Assembly: GCA_964495755.1 (NCBI GenBank)
Contig: CAZBXU010000125.1
Span: 1 to 10,748, forward strand
Length of the DNA: 10,748 nt
Origin: JAFGQJ01 sp964495755
GTDB lineage: Bacteria > Spirochaetota > Spirochaetia > SZUA-6 > DRHE01
Direction: 5' to 3'
The notes under the pieces were generated by a model. It was not told where the DNA came from and did no database searches. It saw only the letters and a program-made list of their open reading frames with translations. How positions within the stretch are numbered: position 1 is the stretch's first letter; the number at the start of each line of letters is the position of its first letter. The translations under genes and the position numbers were made by a program. Below are positions 1 through 6,734 of this stretch, piece by piece.

Positions 1-338
1 TTACGGCATCTGGTGAAGCTTGGTCGGCCACCACCCGGGATAGACCAGAGCTTCGTGTAATCGCCAATCTGTCTCCCTGCCTGCTCCGGGGGTTCATTTT
101 GTCCCTGTGGCGTTCCTTGCGGTTCCCAAGAGCTGTCTAATTCATCTTGAGTCCTCAGCCAAGTAGTCGTAACGTGCGGTTATCCCGGGATTTGCTCTAC
201 GCGGCCGAGGATGAGCGGGAGAGTTGCCTCGATCGCCTCTACGGTTGCGACATTCGGGGCCTCGCTTGCTCAGCTCAGATTATAGGTTTTCCTATCACTA
301 TCACTTCACTTCCTATCACTAATCGGCGGGGGAGAAAA
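1..338. other. Left-edge region without a convincing gene
   Basis: I find no gene I can support here. The first plus-strand frame is open for 19 codons from the window edge to a TAA at 58-60 and could be the tail of a gene entering from the left. One minus-strand frame is open for about 60 codons from a TAA near 180 to the window edge, but has no recognisable start or family. A second minus frame gives about 30 residues ending in a stop at 1-3. None resembles a family I know. A short hairpin (ATAGG, four T, CCTAT at 282-295) and a 12-base direct repeat lie just downstream of the minus-strand gene that ends at 339. Confidence 0.5.
289..321. repeat. Direct repeat TTCCTATCACTA, two copies 21 bp apart
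   Basis: The 12-mer TTCCTATCACTA occurs at 289-300 and again at 310-321. Two further TCACT units fill the space between (301-305 and 306-310). A 21-base period puts both copies on the same face of the helix, as in some tandem operators, but a simple slippage tract would look the same. It sits 18 bases beyond the stop codon of the minus-strand gene. Confidence 0.6.
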
Positions 339-1004
339 TCAGCCCCGAACGACCTCGCGCTCGATCTCTTTCTTGGTACGATCGATGGACTTCTCGAGAT
401 TCTGAATTACATTGAAGGTATCCTCCATGACGGCGCTGAATATTTCCCGCGCTTTTTTCGGATTGGCCTTGCTCAGCTCGATCAGATTGTAGAAGGCCAC
501 CTTGGTTCCGTCGCTTCCCGCTATCACATCGCAGGTCCGCTGGTGCCTGGCCAACAGAGCCGCCGCTCCAAAGCTGTCTCCCTCCCGGTAGCGGTGGCTG
601 CGGTTGCGCTCAGGATAGGCGGATCCCCGCATCACCTCGCATACGGAAGTCGCATCGTCCCCCTTCTTGAGGATGACTTCGCCTCTTTGGTACTCCTTGT
701 AATATACATCTTTCTGCTTGGCAACTCCGTAGCTTGTGCTGCTGCGGCGCCGCGGAGCCGGTCCCACCAGCTCGTAGGAACCGGATACCTTGCGGATGTC
801 CGGGTTGCGCAGGGTGTGCCGGGTGGCGTGAATCGCATCATGTTTGATCAGAGCCATGTCTCTAGCGATTTTCTTGGCCTCGATCTCCACATCCTGTTCG
901 GTCATCCCCATGATGTTCTGCTCGATCTCAAACTGAGAGTGAAAGGTACAACGGGGATAACGACAGCGAACCGAATAAATCGCGTTTTTCAATTTATATG
1001 GCAT
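339..1004 (-). CDS. Stand-alone cyclic-nucleotide-binding-fold protein
   Basis: A 221-residue protein. Residues ~105-175 read as the jelly-roll of the cyclic-nucleotide-binding (Crp/cNMP) superfamily: 'YQRGEVILKKGDDATSV', then 'EGDSFGAAALLARHQRT'. In the phosphate-binding cassette the usual Glu after FG is Ala147, while the phosphate-contacting Arg is kept (Arg156). Canonical cAMP binding is therefore doubtful. The N-terminal ~100 residues hold a Cys pair (Cys14, Cys19) and a charged, probably helical stretch. The C-terminal ~40 residues are a charged helix, possibly coiled coil. I see no helix-turn-helix, so it is not an obvious transcription factor; a sensor or scaffold role is an inference. 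The ATG at 1004 was chosen over an ATG 23 codons upstream because AGGAGG (1011-1016) lies 6 bases before it. It is divergent from the dehydrogenase at 1302. Confidence 0.75.
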   Translation of the reverse strand: MPYKLKNAIYSVRCRYPRCTFHSQFEIEQNIMGMTEQDVEIEAKKIARDMALIKHDAIHATRHTLRNPDIRKVSGSYELVGPAPRRRSSTSYGVAKQKDVYYKEYQRGEVILKKGDDATSVCEVMRGSAYPERNRSHRYREGDSFGAAALLARHQRTCDVIAGSDGTKVAFYNLIELSKANPKKAREIFSAVMEDTFNVIQNLEKSIDRTKKEIEREVVRG

Positions 1005-1010
1005 ATCCGT

Positions 1011-1016
1011 CCTCCT
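1011..1016 (-). promoter_or_regulatory. Ribosome binding site fixing the cNMP-fold protein start
   Basis: AGGAGG on the minus strand, 6 bases before the ATG at 1004-1002. The longer reading that starts at 1073 has no comparable site. Confidence 0.8.
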
Positions 1017-1161
1017 CGAATCTATTTTGCTATACCTGTAGATGCAATCGCTGTACCAAAAATGTATAATCAACTTAATTTATTTATCTCCATGCAATAT
1101 ATATAGATAAAAAAGGAGGGTGAATTCATAGGGGGATGGGGGTCCCGTCCTTATAACCAAA

Positions 1162-1190
1162 TTGAAATTAGAGCAGTTCTTTCTTACGAT
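1162..1190 (+). promoter_or_regulatory. Candidate promoter for the dehydrogenase locus
   Basis: TTGAAA (1162-1167) and TACGAT (1185-1190) are separated by 17 bases and match sigma-70-type -35 and -10 boxes at five and four of six positions. The leader to the ATG at 1302 would be about 105 bases. The -10 overlaps an inverted repeat at 1184-1197. Confidence 0.35.
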
Positions 1191-1197
1191 TTCGTAA
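1184..1197. promoter_or_regulatory. Inverted repeat TTACGA-TT-TCGTAA, possible operator
   Basis: Two perfect 6-base arms separated by 2 bases overlap the candidate -10 box, a typical position for a dimeric repressor site. No transcription factor gene in the window is an obvious partner. The assignment rests on symmetry and position only. Confidence 0.3.
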
Positions 1198-1527
1198 TAA
1201 AACGTTTCGACCCTGATCGCTGCCGACAGTATTTTTCTGGTAAGAAACGGCGCCGATACCTGGTCCATTAGTTGATCCGATAGTTCAAGGAGGAGGAAAT
1301 AATGACAGGGCTCAAGGGGAAGAATGTTCTGGTTACCGGAGGCACCTCGGGTATTGGTCAGGCCATTGCGGTCCGCTTCGCCCGGGAGGGTGCCAATGTG
1401 GCGATCAACTATCGCAAATCAGCCGATGATGCTGCAGAAACCGAGGAGCAGGTCAACCTCTGTCTGAATCAGGTACGGCAGGAAGGTGTAAAGGAAATCC
1501 TCGTTAAAGGGGATGTGGCCAAGGAGC

Positions 1528-1582
1528 AGGAGGTTGTGCAGATGGTCGCTGAGGTTGTAGAGAAGCTCGGGGGTCTGGACAT
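1528..1582. repeat. 55-bp direct repeat, copy 1 (left flank of assembly gap)
   Basis: This copy is the native dehydrogenase coding sequence and is in frame with the start at 1302. It is identical over all 55 bases to 1683-1737. Fifty-five is a common final k-mer size of de Bruijn assemblers, which points to two contig ends sharing one k-mer rather than a biological duplication. Confidence 0.95.
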
Positions 1583-1682
1583 NNNNNNNNNNNNNNNNNN
1601 NNNNNNNNNNNNNNNNNNNNNNNNNNNNNNNNNNNNNNNNNNNNNNNNNNNNNNNNNNNNNNNNNNNNNNNNNNNNNNNNNN
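1583..1682. other. Assembly gap, exactly 100 N
   Basis: One hundred undetermined bases, a common scaffolder placeholder length, so the true size is unknown. The flanking coding sequence predicts that about 100 bases of dehydrogenase, including the NNAG motif, are missing here. Confidence 0.99.
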
Positions 1683-1737
1683 AGGAGGTTGTGCAGATGG
1701 TCGCTGAGGTTGTAGAGAAGCTCGGGGGTCTGGACAT
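1683..1737. repeat. 55-bp direct repeat, copy 2 (right flank of gap), probably artefactual
   Basis: An exact copy of 1528-1582. Its reading frame runs out of frame into the downstream dehydrogenase sequence and hits a stop within eight codons past the copy. Deleting it lets the two halves of the gene join in frame across 100 Ns. That supports an assembly artefact over a real tandem repeat. Confidence 0.9.
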
Positions 1738-1941
1738 ATGTGTGCCCGCGAGGCGATAAAACACTGCATCGCTTTAGGCAAACCCGGAGTTATCATCAAC
1801 GTATCCAGCGTACATCAGAGCATTCCCAAGCCGCGGTTCCTCGGCTATTCGATGAGCAAGGGAGGCATGCAAAATCTGACCCGTATCCTGACCCTGGAGT
1901 ACGCGGGCCGAGAGATTCGGGTCAACGCCATCGGCCCCGGC

Positions 1942-2100
1942 CGGGATCAGAATTTCTCCCGAAGCATCCGGATAACACTCCCGGATCGGCAGGAACTTCT
2001 TCCCATCCTCGGACAGCCTGTCGGACAAACCAGTGATCGTTTCTGTTCTCGCCAGGGGAAAAAATAATTCGAACACCTCCGTCAGTGTCACGAAAGCCAC
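1942..2100 (-). pseudogene. 5' fragment of an unidentified gene inside the foreign segment
   Basis: A GTG start at 2100 follows a near-perfect Shine-Dalgarno, GGGAGGTGAT (2106-2115), 5 bases away, which is stronger than most sites in the window. The first ~53 codons begin 'MAFVTLTEVFELFF' and continue through 'GLSDRL', 'KKFLPIRECYPD' and 'SGEILIP'. They look like ordinary protein but I cannot assign a family. The frame stays open to 1774, but beyond ~1942 it is only the antisense of the dehydrogenase, so the genuine gene is cut at the breakpoint. The fragment suggests that promoter-proximal DNA of another gene was joined here in reverse orientation, by rearrangement or by misassembly. Confidence 0.45.
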
Positions 2101-2105
2101 AGGCT

Positions 2106-2115
2106 ATCACCTCCC
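2106..2115 (-). promoter_or_regulatory. Very strong Shine-Dalgarno before the orphan GTG start
   Basis: GGGAGGTGAT on the minus strand matches nine or more consecutive bases of the usual anti-Shine-Dalgarno complement and sits 5 bases before GTG at 2100-2098. It is the main evidence that the short minus-strand fragment was once a real gene start. Confidence 0.6.
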
Positions 2116-2263
2116 TGTCGGCCATCCAGGATACAACAGGTCGAGCGAGAAACCCAAGATATCAGGTCATCCAGCGCATATTCCAGACCACAAATTTCAA
2201 CAAGATATGTCTAATCTTCATGGGATAGGTTTCTCTTTACCAACCCGATCAGCTCACCAACCG

Positions 2264-3133
2264 AGCGGCCGCCACACCCTGACCGAAGAAATCCTGAACC
2301 ACTTCGAGGGCTACCGGGAATCCTCACCGGTACGGATCGGCAACGGCGCCTATGATCAATTGCAGCTAGATATCTACGGGGAGCTGATGGATTCCATCTA
2401 TCTCTACAATAAATACGGAGAGCCAATTTCTTTCGATCTGTGGCAGAACGTTGTGCACTTAATCGATTTTGTTGCCAAGAACTGGCAACGGCCCGACGAA
2501 GGGGTGTGGGAAGTCAGAGGCGGTCGACAGGAGTTCCTCTACTCCCGCGTGATGTCCTGGGCCGCTGTGGACAGGGCCATCCGCCTGGCAACCAAGCGGA
2601 GTTTTCCCGCTCCCCTCGACCATTGGCTCAAAGTACGAGACCAGATCTACTGGGATGTAATGAAAAATTTCTGGAATCCCAAAGAAAAATTCTTCAGCCA
2701 GGTTAAAGACTCGAATACTGTTGATGCCTCCACGTTACTGATGCCACTGGTGAAGTTCATCTCCCCGACAGATCCACGCTGGCTGTCGACCCTGAAGGCA
2801 ATCGAGAAAAACCTGATAGACGACTCGCTGGTGTTTCGATACCGCCAGACAAACGCGGCATCCGATGGCCTGTCGGGAGAGGAAGGGACCTTCAACATGT
2901 GTTCCTTCTGGTACGTAGAAAATCTGTCCCGGGCGGGAGACCAGGATCAGGCCCGCTTTGTATTTGAAAAGGTCCTCGGCTACGCCAACCATCTCGGTCT
3001 GTATTCAGAGGAGCTCGGACCCTGCGGAGAGCACCTGGGGAACTTTCCACAGGCCTTTACCCATCTTGGTCTGATCAGTGCTGCCTACAACCTGGATCAT
3101 ATGCTCAACGTCGCCGGTCGTGCCCAGGTATAA
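2264..3133 (+). pseudogene. Glycoside hydrolase family 15, C-terminal half only
   Basis: GH15 enzymes (glucoamylase/trehalase type) release glucose from alpha-glucosides using an inverting (alpha/alpha)6 barrel. About 289 codons are recognisable, from 'GRHTLTEE' onward. They contain 'GAYDQLQLDIYGELMDS', 'NWQRPDEGVWEVRGG' (probable general acid Glu), 'SFWYVENL' and 'GLYSEELGPCGEHLGNFPQ' (probable general base Glu). Full-length bacterial relatives are about 600 residues, so roughly 300-350 N-terminal residues are missing. The open frame reaches back to a GTG at 2033, but its first ~77 codons match nothing in the family and no good ribosome binding site precedes it. Both catalytic Glu residues remain, yet half the protein is gone, so I call it a remnant. 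In intact loci of this kind it would follow the dehydrogenase directly. Confidence 0.85.
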
Positions 3134-3152
3134 GAAAAAACCTGGAAAAAAT

Positions 3153-3182
3153 TTGAATATCCCCCATTCATATTTGTATGTT
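3153..3182 (+). promoter_or_regulatory. Candidate promoter of the ABC export operon
   Basis: TTGAAT (3153-3158) and TATGTT (3177-3182) are 18 bases apart within an AT-rich island. Each matches the sigma-70 consensus at four positions. The leader would be about 60 bases. This is the only plausible promoter position before the tightly packed operon. Confidence 0.35.
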
Positions 3183-3232
3183 TAATCGTGAATGTGCCGT
3201 CGGAATCAGATGGAAACATCCCAACCAGAGAT

Positions 3233-3238
3233 AAGGAG
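3233..3238 (+). promoter_or_regulatory. Ribosome binding site supporting a TTG start
   Basis: AAGGAG ends 8 bases before TTG at 3247. The alternative GTG at 3256 would be 17 bases away, so TTG is preferred. Confidence 0.7.
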
Positions 3239-3246
3239 CGTAAAAC

Positions 3247-3957
3247 TTGGATATCGTGAAGCTGAATGGGGTTAAGAAGGTCTACCCGCTGGGTAAAGTA
3301 ACCGTGGAAGCAATAAAAGGGGTCGATCTGTGCATCGAAAAGGGAGATTTCATCTCCATCGCCGGGCCTTCCGGCTCCGGAAAGACAACGATTCTCAATA
3401 TGATCGGCTGCATCGACAAACCTACGGAGGGGACCGTGGAGATCAGCGAACGCTGTACAGCGGATATGAGAGACAAAGAGCTTACCTCCCTACGCCACGA
3501 GTTTCTCGGTTTCATCTTTCAATCCTTCAATTTGATCCCTGTTTTAAACGTCTACGAGAACATCGAATTCCCCCTACTGCTCGGCAAAAACAGGATGAGC
3601 AAGAAGGAGAAGGCGGAGTGGATCGCCTACCTGATCGAAGAGGTCGGTCTGGCCGAGCAGCGTATTCAGCGGCCTAACGAGCTTTCCGGCGGCCAGCGCC
3701 AGCGGGTGGCAATCGCCAGAGCCCTGGCTACAAAACCGGAGATCGTTCTGGCTGACGAGCCCACGGCGAACCTTGATTCCAAGACCGGAGAAGGGATCAT
3801 CGAGTTGATGAAAAAGCTCAACCGGGAACAATCCACCACCTTCATCTTCTCCACCCATGATCCGGCGATCGTCTCAATCGCCGACCACGTGATCCATCTG
3901 CATGACGGGTTGGTGGTGGAGGAACAGCGGAGGCAGCGCGATGCCGGTACTCGTTAA
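3247..3957 (+). CDS. ABC transporter ATP-binding protein, LolD/MacB type
   Basis: A 236-residue cytoplasmic ATPase that would drive the two permeases encoded next. All nucleotide-binding motifs are present: Walker A 'GPSGSGKTT' (40-48), Q-loop Gln92 in 'FIFQSFNLIP', signature 'LSGGQRQRVAIARAL' (146-160), Walker B 'IVLADEPTANLD' (166-177, catalytic Glu171) and the H-loop His204 in 'STHD'. 'FQSFNLIPVLNVYENIEFPL' is typical of the LolD/MacB/FtsE branch, whose members act as mechanotransmitters for lipoproteins or large substrates rather than as classical importers. Length is normal for the family. The TTG start is chosen for its AAGGAG site. The last 17 bases overlap the next gene, which suggests translational coupling. 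Substrate cannot be read from the ATPase. Confidence 0.93.
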   Translation: MDIVKLNGVKKVYPLGKVTVEAIKGVDLCIEKGDFISIAGPSGSGKTTILNMIGCIDKPTEGTVEISERCTADMRDKELTSLRHEFLGFIFQSFNLIPVLNVYENIEFPLLLGKNRMSKKEKAEWIAYLIEEVGLAEQRIQRPNELSGGQRQRVAIARALATKPEIVLADEPTANLDSKTGEGIIELMKKLNREQSTTFIFSTHDPAIVSIADHVIHLHDGLVVEEQRRQRDAGTR

Positions 3958-5413
3958 AATCGCGATCCGCAATCTGCGGGAACACAAGTCCAAGACCCTT
4001 ATCATCGGTATCATCATCGCCATCGGTATCACTGTCATGCTCCTGGGGAACTCTCTCATGGAAACAGCGGCCCGGGGAGTGCGGCGCTCCTTCATCGACA
4101 ACTACACGGGTCACGTGATGATCAGCGCCAAGACCGAGGGCAGCGTCTCTCTGTTCGGGCTTCAGGGACCGCAAACCGGAAACGAGGAGATCCCCCGCAT
4201 CCCCGAGTATGAACGGGTGTACGAGTACGCAACCTCCTTACCCGAGGTCAGAACCGCAGCTTCCCAGGTAAGCGGGTTTGGTCTGTTCAGCTTCGAAGAC
4301 AAGGGCAATCAGTTCGGCATTCTCTTCGGGATCGAGCCGGAAAGCTACCGCTCGATGTTCCCGGACAGCATCACTCTTGCCGGAGGGCATTATCTCGAGC
4401 CGGGGGAAGAGGGTATTCTGCTCAGCGAATCAAAGGTCGAGGAGATCGAAGAAGACTTTGGCATCATCTTGTCCCCCGGAGATTCCATCCTGGTGAGTGG
4501 TATCGGAGCTATGGGGTTCCGCATTCGCGAGCTTCCCATCCGGGGCATCTTTCGTTTTGACCGGGAAGTGGAAGGTTTGAGTCAGATCAACTTCGTAGAC
4601 GTACAGTCCCTGCGTGCTCTTTTGGGAATGGTTGTAGCCACAGCGGGGCAGATGAATCTCAGCTCCGAAGAGACCCACTTTCTGGAAGTCGAAGACCCGG
4701 AAGATGCACTGTTCGGTGGGTCTGTGGTTGAGCTTTCGGAATCTCAAGCCCAGGATGTCTCGGAGGAAGCCCTTTTGGACATATTGGGAGAGAAGCGGCC
4801 GGGCAGCTACGCGGCTCAAATAGACGCAGGAGCTTGGCATTTCATTCTTCTCAAACTCGAGGACGAAAACCAGGCAGATCCTGTGATCGCCCAACTAAAC
4901 CACTGGTTCACCACCGAAGGAATCGAGGCGCGAGCCGCAGACTGGAAAGTCGCCTCCGGCGGCTTCGGCTCTCTGGCCGACACGATCCAGATCGTATTCA
5001 ACGTCCTGATACTGATTATCGCCGTGGTAGCAATTATCATCATCATGAATACCCTGGTGATCTCGGTGATCGAGCGGACCGGAGAGATCGGAACGATGCG
5101 TGCTCTCGGAGCTCAAAAGAGAACCGTTCGACGCATGTTCGTGCTGGAGACGCTATGCATCTCGATTGCCTTCGGGATCATCGGTGCCGCCGTCGGTGCA
5201 ATAACGATCGGCATCCTCAACCTAACCGGTCTGCCGGCCCCCAATCCGTTTTTCGAGATCCTCTTCGGCGGCAAAGTGCTGCACCCGGCATTACCTCTAT
5301 CATCTCTGCTCTACGCGCTGGGCATCACGGTGGCTATTGGCATCGTGGCCAGTCTCTACCCGGTGAGCGTGGCCCTGAGGATCCAGCCGGTTCAGGCCAT
5401 TCAAGCCGAATAG
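3941..5413 (+). CDS. FtsX-family ABC permease 1 (LolC/E- or MacB-like)
   Basis: A 490-residue inner-membrane permease with the LolC/LolE/MacB layout. An N-terminal amphipathic stretch leads into transmembrane segment 1 (~17-38, 'TLIIGIIIAIGITVMLLG'), followed by a ~310-residue periplasmic domain and three transmembrane segments (~350-373, ~405-428, ~453-475). The coupling motif 'ERTGEIGTMRALGA' follows segment 2 and is characteristic of the FtsX domain. The start at 3941 is preferred to an upstream in-frame ATG at 3902 because GGAGG (3929-3933) lies 7 bases before it and 'MPVLVKIAIRNLREHK' is the usual FtsX-type N-terminus. It overlaps the ATPase gene by 17 bases and is followed 13 bases later by a second, related permease, suggesting a heterodimer. 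Confidence 0.9.
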   Translation: MPVLVKIAIRNLREHKSKTLIIGIIIAIGITVMLLGNSLMETAARGVRRSFIDNYTGHVMISAKTEGSVSLFGLQGPQTGNEEIPRIPEYERVYEYATSLPEVRTAASQVSGFGLFSFEDKGNQFGILFGIEPESYRSMFPDSITLAGGHYLEPGEEGILLSESKVEEIEEDFGIILSPGDSILVSGIGAMGFRIRELPIRGIFRFDREVEGLSQINFVDVQSLRALLGMVVATAGQMNLSSEETHFLEVEDPEDALFGGSVVELSESQAQDVSEEALLDILGEKRPGSYAAQIDAGAWHFILLKLEDENQADPVIAQLNHWFTTEGIEARAADWKVASGGFGSLADTIQIVFNVLILIIAVVAIIIIMNTLVISVIERTGEIGTMRALGAQKRTVRRMFVLETLCISIAFGIIGAAVGAITIGILNLTGLPAPNPFFEILFGGKVLHPALPLSSLLYALGITVAIGIVASLYPVSVALRIQPVQAIQAE

Positions 5414-5426
5414 GGGAGGAGTCGTT

Positions 5427-6734
5427 ATGAACACGCTGCGCATCGCCTTTCGCAACCTCAGCCGACAGAAAAAAAGAAGCTTCCTCCTCGGTGGAGCCAT
5501 CGCTTTCGGCATTCTGATCATCACCCTGGTGAACTCCTTTACCGCCGGATTTGTTGAAAACGTACAGGAAAACTTCAGCCACTTCTTCGCCGGTCATGTA
5601 TTTCTGACCGGGTACGAAAAAAGCCCTTCAGGACGACTGATCACGGTAATCCGGGATGACGAGGTACTGATGGAAACCATCGAATCACTGAAAAACCTCC
5701 ACCTGCAGTATTTGTCCCGGCGCTCCAGTCTGGAGGGCACCTTGATCTTCGAGGGGGAGAGCATTCGCCAGGAGGTAGTGGGGGTGAACTGGCAGGAAGA
5801 GGGATTTTTGTCCGAGCGGCTGATCCTTCGAGAGGGCTCGATGGAAAAAGTCCTTGCCGATCCCCGCGCTCTCATTCTCAATGAAAAAATGGCGGCCCGG
5901 CTCAACGTGGAAATCGGCGACACCCTGCTGGTACAGCTTCAAACCGTGACCGGCCAGCAGAACGTGGGAGAGTTCATCCTGGCCGCCACCAGCGTGGATA
6001 CGGGATTCTTCAGCGCTGTGAGTGCCTATGCCCATCGCAGCCACGTGAACCGGCTCTTGAACATTCCTCCGGATGAGTACATCAGCCTGGGGCTGTTTCT
6101 CGAAGATATGTTATTGATGGAGCGGGAAGCTCAGGCGTTGTCCAGCGCTCTGGAAGAAAAGGTGTCCTTGGTTCCCCGTTTCAGCGGCCCTCGCGGTTTT
6201 CAGGAGCAGCGCAACCAGCTCCTTGAAGAGCAATGGGAAGGAACCCGGTACCAGCTGTTTACAATCGGAGACTTCCTCGAGCCTCTGAATCAGATCGCCT
6301 CGACCTTGAACACGGTGGGATTGGTCGTGGTGTTGATCCTGTTCGTAATCATCATGGTCGGAGTCACGAACACCTTCCGCATGATCATCTACGAACGGAC
6401 CCGGGAAATCGGAACTATGCGCTCCCTGGGCCTGCAAAGAGGAGGGGTGCGGGGGCTGTTTCTACTGGAGGCGGTGCTTCTGTCCCTGGGCGGGGCGCTG
6501 CTCGGACTGATCGCGGCGTTTCTTGTCGCCCTGATCCTATCGCTGATCAACTTCGGGACGGACAATCAGTTCTTCATCATCTTGAAGAATGGGCACCTGT
6601 TCTTCAAGGTTCTGCCCGCTCAGATTGCGGGCAACATCGCGGTCGTAGGCCTGTTGACTCTCCTGGCCGCTCTGATCCCGGCCAGCCGGGCCGCCAAGCT
6701 GGACCCGGCCCACGCCCTGCGAAAGACCTATTGA
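5427..6734 (+). CDS. FtsX-family ABC permease 2 (LolC/E-like)
   Basis: A 435-residue inner-membrane protein with the same architecture as the preceding permease. 'MNTLRIAFRNLSRQKKRSFLLGG' enters transmembrane segment 1 (~19-41). A periplasmic domain of ~250 residues follows, then three transmembrane segments at ~293-319, ~343-375 and ~402-426. The motif 'ERTREIGTMRSLG' (322-334) matches the one in its partner. It is about 55 residues shorter, mostly in the periplasmic domain, so the pair is clearly non-identical, as LolC and LolE are. GGGGAGGAG directly after the upstream stop provides the ribosome binding site. Its TGA overlaps the ATG of a 13-codon mini-frame (TGATG), which leads on to the LolA-like gene. 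Confidence 0.9.
   Translation: MNTLRIAFRNLSRQKKRSFLLGGAIAFGILIITLVNSFTAGFVENVQENFSHFFAGHVFLTGYEKSPSGRLITVIRDDEVLMETIESLKNLHLQYLSRRSSLEGTLIFEGESIRQEVVGVNWQEEGFLSERLILREGSMEKVLADPRALILNEKMAARLNVEIGDTLLVQLQTVTGQQNVGEFILAATSVDTGFFSAVSAYAHRSHVNRLLNIPPDEYISLGLFLEDMLLMEREAQALSSALEEKVSLVPRFSGPRGFQEQRNQLLEEQWEGTRYQLFTIGDFLEPLNQIASTLNTVGLVVVLILFVIIMVGVTNTFRMIIYERTREIGTMRSLGLQRGGVRGLFLLEAVLLSLGGALLGLIAAFLVALILSLINFGTDNQFFIILKNGHLFFKVLPAQIAGNIAVVGLLTLLAALIPASRAAKLDPAHALRKTY

Larger units (their letters stand above)
1302..1941 (+). pseudogene. Short-chain dehydrogenase (glucose 1-dehydrogenase-like), gapped and lacking its C-terminus
   Basis: NAD(P)-dependent SDR oxidoreductase. The first 93 codons (1302-1580) carry the Rossmann cofactor loop 'TGGTSGIG' at residues 12-19 and start 6 bases after a strong AGGAGGA site. 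Coding resumes at 1738 with 'CAREAIKH', 'GVIINVSSVH' (active-site Ser), 'YSMSK' (catalytic Tyr and Lys) and 'RVNAIGPG', ending near 1941. The NNAG motif and its surroundings (about 34 residues by family comparison) fall in the 100-N gap. Removing the second 55-bp copy (1683-1737) leaves 102 bases between the two parts, exactly 34 codons, and restores the frame. The N-terminal two-thirds may therefore be intact in the genome. After 'IGPG' the sequence no longer resembles an SDR: the last ~80 residues, including the cofactor and oligomer tail, are replaced by unrelated DNA, and the frame stops at 2067. The glucose specificity is inferred from the GH15 neighbour. Confidence 0.75.
3134..3246. other. 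Intergenic leader of the export operon
   Basis: This 113-base gap between the GH15 remnant and the export operon is AT-rich compared with its surroundings. It holds the candidate promoter at 3153-3182 and the ribosome binding site at 3233-3238. I see no strong terminator after the GH15 remnant; the only hairpin (TGAAT/ATTCA) is five base pairs without a T-run. Confidence 0.5.

Noticed and set aside
1..180. Possible transposase or other gene tail at the left edge
   Set aside because: Several short frames are open to the edge on both strands, but none matches a family motif I can name.
282..295. Hairpin ATAGG-TTTT-CCTAT as a terminator of the cNMP-fold gene
   Set aside because: The stem is only five AT-rich base pairs and no T-run follows on the minus strand.
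147..1106. Long plus-strand open frame (319 codons from a TTG)
   Set aside because: It is mostly the antisense of the cNMP-fold gene at 339-1004, has no ribosome binding site and its translation shows no domain.
1080..1268. Small minus-strand frame (62 codons)
   Set aside because: It has no Shine-Dalgarno and no recognisable domain, and covers the probable regulatory region between divergent genes.
1583..1737. A real tandem duplication inside the dehydrogenase
   Set aside because: The exact 55-base length, the 100-N spacer and the frame analysis all point to an assembly artefact.
1774..2100. Reading the minus-strand frame as one 108-residue gene
   Set aside because: Beyond ~1942 it is purely antisense to well-conserved SDR coding sequence, so only the first ~53 codons can be genuine.
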